From positions 1 to 36,523 of the forward strand of contig URVA01000005.1 in assembly GCA_900551155.1 (NCBI GenBank): 36,523 nt of DNA. Reading direction: 5' to 3'. The DNA comes from an uncultured Eggerthella sp. (GTDB lineage Bacteria > Actinomycetota > Coriobacteriia > Coriobacteriales > Eggerthellaceae). A program made the position numbers and the translations under genes. Positions 1 to 7,852 of this stretch are shown here, piece by piece (the stretch's first letter is position 1; every line of letters starts with the position of its first letter). The notes under the pieces were generated by a model, which saw only the letters and a list, made by a program, of their open reading frames with translations, did no database searches and was not told where the DNA came from.

Positions 1-39
1 TTCTGAAAACATAAACGCCGAACGTTATCTCAAACAAAA

Positions 40-66
40 AAGCCCGAAAGAATGCTTCCAGGCTTC
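40..66 (-). terminator. Hairpin with T-run, likely terminator
   Basis: Read on the minus strand, a short stem (AAGCCTG with CGGGCTT, one G-U pair) is followed by a T-rich tail. It lies downstream of the stronger terminator at 99-129 and may be a back-up terminator of the same leftward operon. Confidence 0.45.
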
Positions 67-98
67 TAAGGCACCAACGATGAATAACGGTACAAACA

Positions 99-129
99 AA
101 AGGCCTGAAGGTAAGACCTTCAGGCCTTT
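99..129 (-). terminator. Rho-independent terminator of the rhamnose operon
   Basis: A perfect 14-bp stem (99-112 with 116-129) closes a 3-nt loop. On the minus strand it is followed by TTTTGTTTGT. It lies about 50 bp beyond the stop codon of the MFS gene, which is the last gene of the leftward rhamnose operon. Confidence 0.85.
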
Positions 130-175
130 AAAAGCTTAGGTTTTAAACCAATAGTAAGAAGTAGACAGATACCTA

Positions 176-1543
176 CTACTTAATAAGCTTGCCGTAGCGC
201 TCTTCTGTAATTTGGTCGAGGGTTTTGCCCTGAGTCTTGGGGCACCAAATAACGCCAACAACCAAAGAAATAAGAAGTACAACACACATAATAACTGCAG
301 CAGGGAAGAAGCCTGCAGGGTTGGCAGAAATGTCGCCCATGATAGCGCCAACGCCAACCAAAGACCAAATGCCCAAAGCGCCACGTACTAAGAAGAACAT
401 GATGCCCTGAACGCCGCCACGATATTGAGTTGGGAAGAGCTCGGTACCCCACAAGGCATAGAAGCACTGTGCGGAGAAACCAGCAGAAACGCCCCACAAA
501 ATAACGTAAGCCCAAAGAACCCAACCCATGGAGTCGCTGGTGCCGTTCTGAAGAGCAAGACCAAAGATTGCGATGCAAACCCAGGAAAGCAAAGCTAAGA
601 GAGCAGAAATTCCGAACAGGATACGATGGGGAACCTTGTCGCCCATTTTGCTGAAGACGATCAAAGAGAAAGCTGCAACAAGGATCCACTGAACAATGCC
701 AAGCAGGCTCTGACCAGTAGAGTCAATATTGCCAGCAGCGGCATACAGGTAAGGCATGAACTGACCGTTGGTGCCTGCAGCCAGATTCCAAGTCAAGTAA
801 ACCGCTACCAAGAAGATGATGGTCTTTACGTTTACGGAATTCTTAAGCGCATTTGACATCATGCGGCCAAAGCTTACATGCTCAGTGGTGTCCTGCTTGT
901 CTGCCCAGTCTGCAGATTCTTGAAGCTTGCGCTGCAAGTTCCAAGCAATCAAAGCAACAACGAACAAAACAATGAACAGAATACGAGTTGCCAGCATGCC
1001 GTCGAAAGGACCATAGGTGCCTGCAGGCAGCAGCGTTTTGCCGTCAGCCGCAAAACCAGGAAGAATGAAGCTCATGATCAAAGACAGAGCGAATACAATA
1101 GCAGGACCGCAGCTCCATGCGAACTGGCTGATGCCAATGTTGGAAGCACGGCTGGTTGATGAAGAGGTTTCAGAAATGTAGCTCCAAGAAGCAGGAACGC
1201 CAGCGCCTACCGAAAGGCCAGAAATAACAACACCAACAACAACCATAGGAAGATTAACTGCGCAAGCAGCAATAAGTACGCCTACTGCATATACCAGCAA
1301 GTTGTACTTATAAATGATCGTGCGACCAAATTTGTCGGTCAAAAAACCACCAATCAAAGCACCAACAGCAGCGCCGAATGCGTTTGCGCCGATAGCGCCA
1401 AGAATAGCGGTCCAAGTTGCTCCGAATCCAAAGGCTGCCGCCCAAGCAGTCAATGCAGTACTGCTAGCAACAATGCAGCCTGAATCCAGGAAGTTGGTAA
1501 GAGATACCGCCATGGTTCCCTTACGCTCTTGAGATAAAGCCAT
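176..1543 (-). CDS. MFS sugar-porter family transporter, probable L-rhamnose carrier
   Basis: This is a polytopic membrane protein of 455 residues with about 12 hydrophobic segments. Near the N-terminus it has the MFS motif GGFLTDKFGR between helices 2 and 3. The second half has ELFPTQYRG, and the C-terminus has CPKTQGKTLDQI, the sugar-porter PETKG-type signature. I placed the start at 1543 (MALSQERKG), preceded by AGAAAG at good distance; the frame is open 18 codons further upstream. The gene is the last of the rhamnose operon, 130 bp downstream of rhaM. Uptake of L-rhamnose by proton symport is inferred from that context. The protein is not the E. coli RhaT type, which is a drug/metabolite transporter-fold carrier. 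It could carry a related deoxysugar or an oligosaccharide. Confidence 0.85.
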   Translation of the reverse strand: MALSQERKGTMAVSLTNFLDSGCIVASSTALTAWAAAFGFGATWTAILGAIGANAFGAAVGALIGGFLTDKFGRTIIYKYNLLVYAVGVLIAACAVNLPMVVVGVVISGLSVGAGVPASWSYISETSSSTSRASNIGISQFAWSCGPAIVFALSLIMSFILPGFAADGKTLLPAGTYGPFDGMLATRILFIVLFVVALIAWNLQRKLQESADWADKQDTTEHVSFGRMMSNALKNSVNVKTIIFLVAVYLTWNLAAGTNGQFMPYLYAAAGNIDSTGQSLLGIVQWILVAAFSLIVFSKMGDKVPHRILFGISALLALLSWVCIAIFGLALQNGTSDSMGWVLWAYVILWGVSAGFSAQCFYALWGTELFPTQYRGGVQGIMFFLVRGALGIWSLVGVGAIMGDISANPAGFFPAAVIMCVVLLISLVVGVIWCPKTQGKTLDQITEERYGKLIK

Positions 1544-1673
1544 TACGTTTCTTTCTAATCGAAGGTTTACAAATGCTTGTTTAGGGGACCCTGTCATTCC
1601 TGCAATTCAAAGCCGCGCATGCTGCCAAACGGCATCTGAACGGCTGAGGAACAAACAGAGAATCGCCTAAACG

Positions 1674-2015
1674 TTAATCCAAATGGAAGGCGCAGGGCAG
1701 GTCTACGGAAACAGGAGAATTGTCTTCGTTTGTTTCCATAACACTTGCCATGAAATCCCACCATTTTTTACAAATTTCAGTGTTGGCGGATTCGTCATAA
1801 CGCTCTGGATCATCGAGCTCGATATAACCAAACAAAATGTTGGTTTCTTCATCGATGAAGATCGAGTAGTTATGCCCACCATATTCATGAATCATGTCTG
1901 CCATTTCTGGCCATAATTCGTTGTGACGTTTTTCGTATTCTTCGGCGAACCCAGGGTAGAGCTTCATCTTGAACCCATGGATCGTGCGGCCTTCGGCCGT
2001 CTTGCGAATCGTCAT
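1674..2015 (-). CDS. rhaM: L-rhamnose mutarotase
   Basis: The protein interconverts the alpha and beta anomers of L-rhamnose in the cytoplasm, feeding the isomerase. At 113 residues it is slightly longer than E. coli RhaM (104) because of an N-terminal extension of about nine residues. The family pattern is clear: EEYEKRHNELWPEM carries the active-site Tyr27 and His31, followed by GGHNYSIFID, the tryptophan pair at 85-86 (KKWWDFM) and NEDNSPVS. The start is supported by GAAGG five bases upstream of the ATG. It lies between rhaD and the transporter in the same leftward transcript, and two strong hairpins separate it from rhaD. Confidence 0.96.
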   Translation of the reverse strand: MTIRKTAEGRTIHGFKMKLYPGFAEEYEKRHNELWPEMADMIHEYGGHNYSIFIDEETNILFGYIELDDPERYDESANTEICKKWWDFMASVMETNEDNSPVSVDLPCAFHLD

Positions 2016-2044
2016 GCCTACCTTCTCTCGGTTCTTCTTGCGTT

Positions 2045-2112
2045 GCCGAGACGCAGTGTCTCGGCAGTATTCGTCGCAGGTGCTCGCCAGCCCGAACGTC
2101 GGCGAGCACCTG
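2045..2112 (-). other. Two strong hairpins between rhaD and rhaM
   Basis: The gap between rhaD and rhaM holds two perfect inverted repeats: 8 bp arms at 2045-2052/2058-2065 and 12 bp arms at 2077-2088/2101-2112. Neither is followed by a T-run on the minus strand. They are therefore better explained as mRNA processing or stabilising structures inside the operon than as terminators. Confidence 0.7.
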
Positions 2113-2127
2113 TTAAACGTCTTTTCT

Positions 2128-2961
2128 CTAGTTCTCGTCCAAAAATGCCAGGTTGGGCTTCACATTGAAATCGCGACATACCTGGAGCAGCTGTGCATCG
2201 GAGATCAGGTACTCTGGCTCGGCACCGCCGTTCGCAGCGCGCGCTGCGAGGTAGAGCCCTGCAGACTTTTCGATCGTATGCATCATGCCGAACGCCGCAT
2301 CGAAGGTGTTGCCTGACACGAACATGCCGTGTTGAGTCCACACCACTGCGTCGTAGCGGTCCATTAGGTCTGCCGTGGCACGGGCGATCTCGGCACCGCC
2401 AGGTACCATCCAAGGTACAAGTCCTACGCCCTGCGGGAAAATAATCACACACTCAGTCATCGACTTCCACAGGATGCGCGTCCACGTGCGTGGGTCAGGC
2501 TCGATGAGCGTGGACAGTGTGATGATGTTAGGCGTATGCGCATGGTAGATGACGCGATTTGCACCGTCGGTTGCCGCCATGCGGATGCTGTGGTTCATGA
2601 AATGCGTGGGGAATTCGCTGGTGGGTTTACCGCCGTTTTCTAATCCCCACACAACACGCCAGGAATCGCCTGCATCGTTAATCTGTACGATGCCCAGTGC
2701 GTCTTTCGGGTACAGCGATACGTTGCGCATGTATTTGCCCGAACCTGTTGTCAGGAAGTAAGCACCTTTCAGATTGTCCGCCTGCACGTCCATCTTGACC
2801 CACGGGCGGCTCGTGTCGAATTCCTTTTTGCAGGCCTTTATATCCTTATTGGTCATGCGGTAGGTTAGGTTGCCGCCGTTGGCCTCGTGCCAGCCCTGCT
2901 TGAATCCGTCTTTACACAGACGGACGAAGCGCTTCACGCAATCGGTCTTCTCTACAGCCAT
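2128..2961 (-). CDS. rhaD: L-rhamnulose-1-phosphate aldolase
   Basis: A class II zinc aldolase that splits L-rhamnulose 1-phosphate into dihydroxyacetone phosphate and L-lactaldehyde. At 277 residues it matches E. coli RhaD (274). Key residues fall almost exactly at the E. coli positions: the phosphate-binding loop GGNLTYR (29-35), catalytic Glu116 in TSEFPTHF, and zinc ligands His140 and His142 (YHAHT) and His211 (TQHGMF). I chose the start at 2961 (MAVEKTD). The AAAGGAG upstream is 14 bases away, rather far, and the frame stays open another 19 codons upstream, so the start is less certain than the identity. The gene is noticeably more GC-rich than rhaB and pyk. It lies between the isomerase and rhaM. 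Confidence 0.95.
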   Translation of the reverse strand: MAVEKTDCVKRFVRLCKDGFKQGWHEANGGNLTYRMTNKDIKACKKEFDTSRPWVKMDVQADNLKGAYFLTTGSGKYMRNVSLYPKDALGIVQINDAGDSWRVVWGLENGGKPTSEFPTHFMNHSIRMAATDGANRVIYHAHTPNIITLSTLIEPDPRTWTRILWKSMTECVIIFPQGVGLVPWMVPGGAEIARATADLMDRYDAVVWTQHGMFVSGNTFDAAFGMMHTIEKSAGLYLAARAANGGAEPEYLISDAQLLQVCRDFNVKPNLAFLDEN

Positions 2962-3030
2962 GTTCTCGTTCTCAGCTCCTTTAATCTTTCTTGAAAAGGA
3001 TGTCGTCCTTGTAGGCATTGATAAATGCCC

Positions 3031-4449
3031 TTAGCAGACGACTTCGACTTCTACATTCAAAATCTTCGCAACCTTCTTGATGGTGCTCGTCCAGCTGCCT
3101 TGAGCCGCAGCAAAGTGATGCGTAGGGCCGCACTCGCACCAGCGGTTGTTCCACTCTCGTGCACCCAAGGAGAAGCGCGTGCGGAAGGTGGTGTCGCCGT
3201 TTTGTAGGGTAGGACCGTCCTCAATGACGCCTTCGCTTACGATGAACTTGAAGTGACCGTCGGCATCCTGTGTGATTGCCAAGTAGGTGACTGGGCCGGG
3301 CTTCGGGTAGAAGCGTGTGAGGAAGCCGCCTCCGGTTTTGCCGTGGAACACTGGAACGATCTCCATTGAGGCCTTGCGTGCCGTGGAGAAGCAAGCGTCG
3401 CCTGAACCGGAGTGGCCGATGAGCACCACGTCGTCGTCGAAGTCGAAGGTATAGAACTCGGAAAGCTGGCAGGCGCCCGAGAGGGTCTTCATGATGCTCA
3501 TGCCCATGGCAACCTTCATATCGCCTTCCACCGCGCAAACTGTGCCTTGCTTAATGAGCATGGAGAATGCCGGAATTAGCATGGAGTCGAGCACGCCCGC
3601 CTTGCCCTGAGCCAGACCGTCGTAATGGCTGGCGACCATACCTAAGTGTTCGTCGCGTACCCACTGCTCGAAGGCCAACACATAGCGAGCCATCTCGCGG
3701 ATGCTCTCTTCTTCGTAGTCACCCTTGATCTCAAAGGTGTCGTGAATGTCGGCGATTTTTGCGGCAATCGCCTCTTCATCGTTCACGTCATCGGCGATAG
3801 CCCACATACGTTCCCAGTCGAACTGCTTGGTGTACACACCCATGCGGTTGTAGAGGTTGGTCTCGTCGATGTAGAGATCCATCATGCCGGGATACGGCCT
3901 GCCAATCTGAGCGATATTAGTATCGCGGAAGCGGCGACGTACTTGTGCAGCACGGCACCAGTCTTCGATCTGGGCGGCAGCCTCGGGGTCGCCGCCTTCG
4001 ACGACGCCCGTGATTACAGCATGGCGTTTGCCTGCGCGGTTGAGGTCGGCAATCATTTCGCCCACAGCTCCGCCTGCATAGCCAGTGCCTAGCCACTCAG
4101 CAGTGCCTGCTGTATCAAAGTCAAGACAACGCAGTTTCTGTAGGTTCACTACCACGATCGGCACGTCAAGGTCGCGTACGGCAGGGAGCATGTTGTAGCT
4201 TGTGCAGTAGGTAAGCAGCTGCAAGATAACGAGATCTACATCTGCTGCGCGGAACGCATCGCCTGCAGCCTGTGCCTGTTCTTTCGTAGTGACCAAGCCG
4301 CCGTCGATAAGCTCGACGGTGTTGGGCAGTGTTTTCTTGAATGCGGCATACTGTTCTTCAAATTCGGGTACCAGCTCTGGGAACTGGGGCAGGTACGCCT
4401 GCAGCGCGATGGAAAACACGCCGACTTTCGCTTTTGTTTCTATTAGCAT
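3031..4449 (-). CDS. L-arabinose/L-fucose isomerase-fold protein, predicted L-rhamnose isomerase
   Basis: A 472-residue protein of the AraA/FucI isomerase superfamily, not RhaA or RhaI. Metal-binding positions look like those of AraA: Glu308 in CAVEGDMK, Glu331 in SEFYTFDF, His346 in LIGHSG and His444/445 in GPTHHF. Their spacing is close to the AraA set Glu306-Glu333-His350-His450. An N-terminal Rossmann-like half (1-150) precedes these. The start at 4449 has an excellent AGGAGG seven bases upstream. The gene sits between rhaB and rhaD, where an aldose-ketose isomerase is needed, and no other isomerase is in the operon. L-rhamnose to L-rhamnulose is therefore the inferred reaction. L-arabinose or L-fucose activity cannot be excluded from sequence alone. 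Confidence 0.8.
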   Translation of the reverse strand: MLIETKAKVGVFSIALQAYLPQFPELVPEFEEQYAAFKKTLPNTVELIDGGLVTTKEQAQAAGDAFRAADVDLVILQLLTYCTSYNMLPAVRDLDVPIVVVNLQKLRCLDFDTAGTAEWLGTGYAGGAVGEMIADLNRAGKRHAVITGVVEGGDPEAAAQIEDWCRAAQVRRRFRDTNIAQIGRPYPGMMDLYIDETNLYNRMGVYTKQFDWERMWAIADDVNDEEAIAAKIADIHDTFEIKGDYEEESIREMARYVLAFEQWVRDEHLGMVASHYDGLAQGKAGVLDSMLIPAFSMLIKQGTVCAVEGDMKVAMGMSIMKTLSGACQLSEFYTFDFDDDVVLIGHSGSGDACFSTARKASMEIVPVFHGKTGGGFLTRFYPKPGPVTYLAITQDADGHFKFIVSEGVIEDGPTLQNGDTTFRTRFSLGAREWNNRWCECGPTHHFAAAQGSWTSTIKKVAKILNVEVEVVC

Positions 4450-4529
4450 AGGCAACCTCCTGTTGTCTGTTTGCTTGCTGTACATCTATATGCTGTACAC
4501 ACAGCTGATGCTGCGTGCGACATACTTGT

Positions 4530-6041
4530 CTATTCCTGCGGGTCGACTATGTCGATATCAAAGGACGCACGGATCATATCGCGTGCCGTTTGTAGATCCT
4601 CGATCTGGCCGCTGGCGATCATCTGGACAATTAAGTTGCCCAGGCTGGTGCCTTCGATAGGTCCGGCGAAAACGGGAATACCGCATGCTTTGGTGGTTAA
4701 TTCGTTCAAATAGGCATCCTGACAACCGCCACCTACGATATTGATAGAAGTGTAGGTTCTGCCTGTAAGCGAAGCCATTTCTTCAATAGATTCGGCATAG
4801 CATGTCGACAGGCTTATATAAACGCAGCGCATTAATTCACCAACCGTTGTCGGGATGGCCTGTCCTGTCTCAAAGCAGGCTAAGCGAATCTCATCGATCA
4901 TGGAATCAGGTGCTAAGAAGCGGTCATCGTTTACGTTGACGTGAGCTTCGAAATCTTGTGCCGCTTTGGCTTCTTCTATTAAATCGCCAAAACCCATTTC
5001 GTGTGTGCTGCCAACAAAAGGAGGCAATTCGGCTTCAAGCGTCGCTTTTGTTTCTGCTTGAGCTTCGGTTTCTTGTTTTCCTTCGACGTATGACACGCCA
5101 TTAAGTTCACGGCGAATGGACTGAATCATCCAGAGACCCATGATGTTTTTCAAGAAGCGGAAGCGTAGCTCATAGCCGCCTTCATTGGTGAAGTTCTGAA
5201 AGCGTGAAGCGTCAGAAGTAATAGGGCCTTCGTTTTCAACACCGAGCAAACTCCAGGTACCTGATGAGAGGAATACCGCATCATTGTCGCGAGCAGGAAC
5301 CGCCAAATAAGCGCTGCCAGTGTCGTGAGTAGCCGGGGCAATAACACGAGGGGCATAGCCAAGTGTTTGCTCAATTTCGGGTTTCACTACGCCTAAGTCT
5401 GTTCCAGGCATAACTACGTCGCAAAACATTTCTTGGGGTATACCGAATGCATCAAGAATTACGCTGTCCCATTGTTGGGTGCGTGCATTGAGTAAACAGG
5501 TAGTAGTGGCGTTGGTGTATTCATTAACCTTGGTGCCCGTAAGTAAGAACGCCAAGTAGTCAGGAATCATCAAGAAGCTTTCAGCCTGTTCTAGCTGTTC
5601 AGGATGTTCGCGCTTGAGCGCAATAAGCTGATAGATAGTATTGAACGGCTGACGTTGGATGCCGGTGCGGCGATATACCGCATCAGGTGCCATAATGCGG
5701 TCAGCAATTGAATACATACCGTTGGTTCTTTCGTCACGATAAGCAACCGCATCGCCAATCAGTTGATCGTCCTTGTCCAGCAAAACAAAGTCAACGCCCC
5801 AGGTATCAATGCCGATAGTTTTCGGGGTGAAGCCCGCCTCTTTACATTTCGCTAATCCCGCAACAGTTTCGCGGAACAGCATTTCGATATCCCAGCAGTC
5901 ATGACCGCCTGATCGTTTTTGGATGTTATCGAAGCGGTGAATTTCGGTAAGTTCAATGCGTCCATCTTGTACGGTGCCAACAACGACACGACCTGAAGAA
6001 GCACCAATATCAACTGCTGCATAACAATTCGAAGAAGTCAT
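4530..6041 (-). CDS. rhaB: Rhamnulokinase
   Basis: An ATP-dependent sugar kinase of the FGGY family that phosphorylates L-rhamnulose at O1. At 503 residues it is close to E. coli RhaB (489). It starts with the ATP-binding strand AAVDIGASSGRVV (8-20). GIDTWGVDFVLLD follows at 77-89. The probable catalytic base Asp240 lies in ATHDTGSAYLAVP, then SSGTWSLLG and the RhaB-typical RFLKNIMGLWMIQ. A C-terminal glycine-rich VGGGCQD binds nucleotide. The ATG overlaps the stop codon of pyk (TAATG) and has AGGAGG six bases upstream inside the pyk end, so the two are translationally coupled. Confidence 0.95.
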   Translation of the reverse strand: MTSSNCYAAVDIGASSGRVVVGTVQDGRIELTEIHRFDNIQKRSGGHDCWDIEMLFRETVAGLAKCKEAGFTPKTIGIDTWGVDFVLLDKDDQLIGDAVAYRDERTNGMYSIADRIMAPDAVYRRTGIQRQPFNTIYQLIALKREHPEQLEQAESFLMIPDYLAFLLTGTKVNEYTNATTTCLLNARTQQWDSVILDAFGIPQEMFCDVVMPGTDLGVVKPEIEQTLGYAPRVIAPATHDTGSAYLAVPARDNDAVFLSSGTWSLLGVENEGPITSDASRFQNFTNEGGYELRFRFLKNIMGLWMIQSIRRELNGVSYVEGKQETEAQAETKATLEAELPPFVGSTHEMGFGDLIEEAKAAQDFEAHVNVNDDRFLAPDSMIDEIRLACFETGQAIPTTVGELMRCVYISLSTCYAESIEEMASLTGRTYTSINIVGGGCQDAYLNELTTKACGIPVFAGPIEGTSLGNLIVQMIASGQIEDLQTARDMIRASFDIDIVDPQE

Positions 6042-7522
6042 TAGTTGCCTCCTTCTTCGATGCCAATCTGTACGATTTGCATCACGTTGGTGGGACGAGG
6101 GGAAGGAAGTGTTGGATCTACTCCTGCATCATCAGTGCTTGGTGAAGTAGTGCGGTCTCCCAAGGTGAACACCGCAATATCCCCTTTGTGGACATAACCT
6201 TTTTCGGTAACAACCGATCGTGCTTGTTCGAGAATAAACGACGAATCGCCTACCACTTTTCCTAAAAGAGGTGTTACACCCCAGGCGAGCTGCAGTGAAC
6301 GACGATTTTCTTCAGAAGAGGTAACCGCGTAGATAGGCGCTTTGGGGCGATAATTGGAAACTAAACGGGCGGTACGTCCTGTCATGGTAGGAGTAACAAT
6401 GCAGGATGCGCCGACGTGTTCAGCGGCAGTAACGGCAGCGAGTCCTACCACTGCGGAAATACCGTTCGGCTCTGAGGTGCGATTAGGAATAGAACCTTGC
6501 TCATAGATGTGTGGTTCGGTAGCTTCAGCAATCTGAGCCATGGTTTGAACTGCAGGGATGGGATACATGCCAATAGCTGTTTCACCCGATAAGGTAAGCG
6601 CATCGGTGCCGTCGTAGATTGCGTTTGCAATGTCTGCAACTTCTGCGCGGGTTGGGCGGGGGTTGTGAATCATAGATTCCAACATTTGCGTTGCAGTAAT
6701 AACGGGACGATAAGCTTGGTTGCAGGCCTTAATAATTTTCTTTTGAAGAAGAGGCACCTGATTAGAAGGAACTTCTACGCCTAAATCGCCGCGGGCTACC
6801 ATGATGGCGTCTGATGCGGCGATGATTTCCTCAATGTGGTCTACCGCGTGTCCGTTTTCGATTTTTGCTACCACGCGGATATGGTTTCCGCCGTGTTCGG
6901 CCAAGAAAGAACGGATAGCACAGACGTCTTCAGCGCAGCTTACAAATGATGCAGCAACGAAATCTACCTTTTGTTCAATGGCGAACAAGAGATCTTCTTT
7001 GTCTTGTTCGGTCATGACAGGAAGAGGGACGTTGGTTCCTGGAAGGTTGAGCTGCTTGCATTCACCAAGTATGCCTGAATTTTGAACCGTGCATTGGATT
7101 TCGCTGCCATGTACACGGTCAACAGCTAACTCAATAAGACCATCGTCTAACAAAATGATGGTTCCAGGTTCTGCATATTGGTGGAGACCAGGGAAAGTTT
7201 GGTGAATACGGCGCGAAGTACCGAGGATGTTTTCTTCGGTGAGGAAAATATTGTCTCCCGCTCGAAGAAGAACAGGTTCGCCATTTTCTAGTTTGCCTGT
7301 GCGAATTCCTGGACCTTTCGTATCGAGCATGATGGCGCAGGGCGAATCGAGCTCGCGACGGATTTTTTTCAAGCGGTCCATTCGCGCTTTATGTTCGGCG
7401 TGAGAACCGTGAGAAAAATTACAACGCGCAACGTCCATACCGGCAAGAATAAGATTCTTGAGCGCGGATTCAGAATCCACGGCAGGACCAAGCGTACAGA
7501 TAATTTTTGTTCGTTTTGCCAT
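6041..7522 (-). CDS. pyk: Pyruvate kinase
   Basis: Catalyses phosphoenolpyruvate plus ADP to pyruvate plus ATP. It has 493 residues. The N-terminal barrel carries VARCNFSHGS, MLDTKGPGIRTG and the IMVARGDLGVEVP segment, then the signature ATQMLESMIHNPRPTRAEV. The C-terminal domain covers roughly 350-493. Two family-typical residues are changed: Gly replaces Glu in DTKGPEIRTG, and DALTLSGETA replaces DAVMLSGETA. An allosteric profile cannot be read from this. The gene is first in the leftward rhamnose operon, overlapping rhaB by one base. This coupling suggests energy recovery from the dihydroxyacetone phosphate made by RhaD. A GAAAGGCG lies about 10 bases before the ATG. Confidence 0.95.
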   Translation of the reverse strand: MAKRTKIICTLGPAVDSESALKNLILAGMDVARCNFSHGSHAEHKARMDRLKKIRRELDSPCAIMLDTKGPGIRTGKLENGEPVLLRAGDNIFLTEENILGTSRRIHQTFPGLHQYAEPGTIILLDDGLIELAVDRVHGSEIQCTVQNSGILGECKQLNLPGTNVPLPVMTEQDKEDLLFAIEQKVDFVAASFVSCAEDVCAIRSFLAEHGGNHIRVVAKIENGHAVDHIEEIIAASDAIMVARGDLGVEVPSNQVPLLQKKIIKACNQAYRPVITATQMLESMIHNPRPTRAEVADIANAIYDGTDALTLSGETAIGMYPIPAVQTMAQIAEATEPHIYEQGSIPNRTSEPNGISAVVGLAAVTAAEHVGASCIVTPTMTGRTARLVSNYRPKAPIYAVTSSEENRRSLQLAWGVTPLLGKVVGDSSFILEQARSVVTEKGYVHKGDIAVFTLGDRTTSPSTDDAGVDPTLPSPRPTNVMQIVQIGIEEGGN

Positions 7523-7703
7523 AAATACAGTTCGCCTTTCATCGGGAGCGGATTTCGGCTATAGGCAGGAATAAAGCCCCAAAACGTTTTACGCTTTGGG
7601 GCGTCTTCCGCTAACGGGTCGAAATGTGCCGCTCAGGGCAACTGTATGTATTGTAGGCTAATTTAACAATCGTGAAGAGTTTTTAACATTAGAAAGCAAC
7701 AAA
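7523..7703 (-). promoter_or_regulatory. Leader and probable promoter of the pyk-rha operon
   Basis: There is a TACAAT -10-like box at 7655-7650 (minus strand) with only a poor -35. The inferred leader of about 120 nt contains an 8-bp GC-rich hairpin (7576-7583 with 7595-7602), followed on the minus strand by TTTATT. This could act as a weak attenuator or simply as a 5' structure. No classical catabolite-repression box was recognised. Confidence 0.4.
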
Positions 7704-7735
7704 AGATGCCCAAAACGATGAGTTTTTGGGCATCT
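7704..7735 (-). terminator. Second terminator-like hairpin downstream of the deacetylase
   Basis: A perfect 12-bp stem (7704-7715 with 7724-7735) with an 8-nt loop, followed by TTTTGTTGC on the minus strand. It stands about 50 bp beyond the first terminator, so the two form a tandem pair insulating the rha operon. Confidence 0.65.
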
Positions 7736-7783
7736 ATCAATGTCTCATGGTATCGAACGGCATCTAACGAGTGGTTTATGTTA

Positions 7784-7821
7784 AAAATCAGGCGCTATCC
7801 TAAAGGATGGCGCCTGATTTT
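7784..7821 (-). terminator. Rho-independent terminator of the deacetylase gene
   Basis: A 17-bp stem with one G-T pair and a TAAA loop, followed on the minus strand by TTTTTAAC. It lies about 30 bp past the stop codon of the deacetylase gene. Confidence 0.85.
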
Positions 7822-7852
7822 AGGATAGTATCCTTAAGCTAGCTCTTAAGCG

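Noticed and set aside
2045..2112. Hairpins between rhaD and rhaM as terminators
   Set aside because: No T-run follows on the transcribed strand and the operon continues in sense.
3031..4449. Calling the isomerase araA outright
   Set aside because: The metal-ligand pattern is AraA-like, but the neighbours are rhamnose genes and no arabinose kinase or epimerase is present.
7523..7703. Riboswitch in the pyk leader
   Set aside because: Only one simple hairpin is visible; no conserved riboswitch core was recognised.
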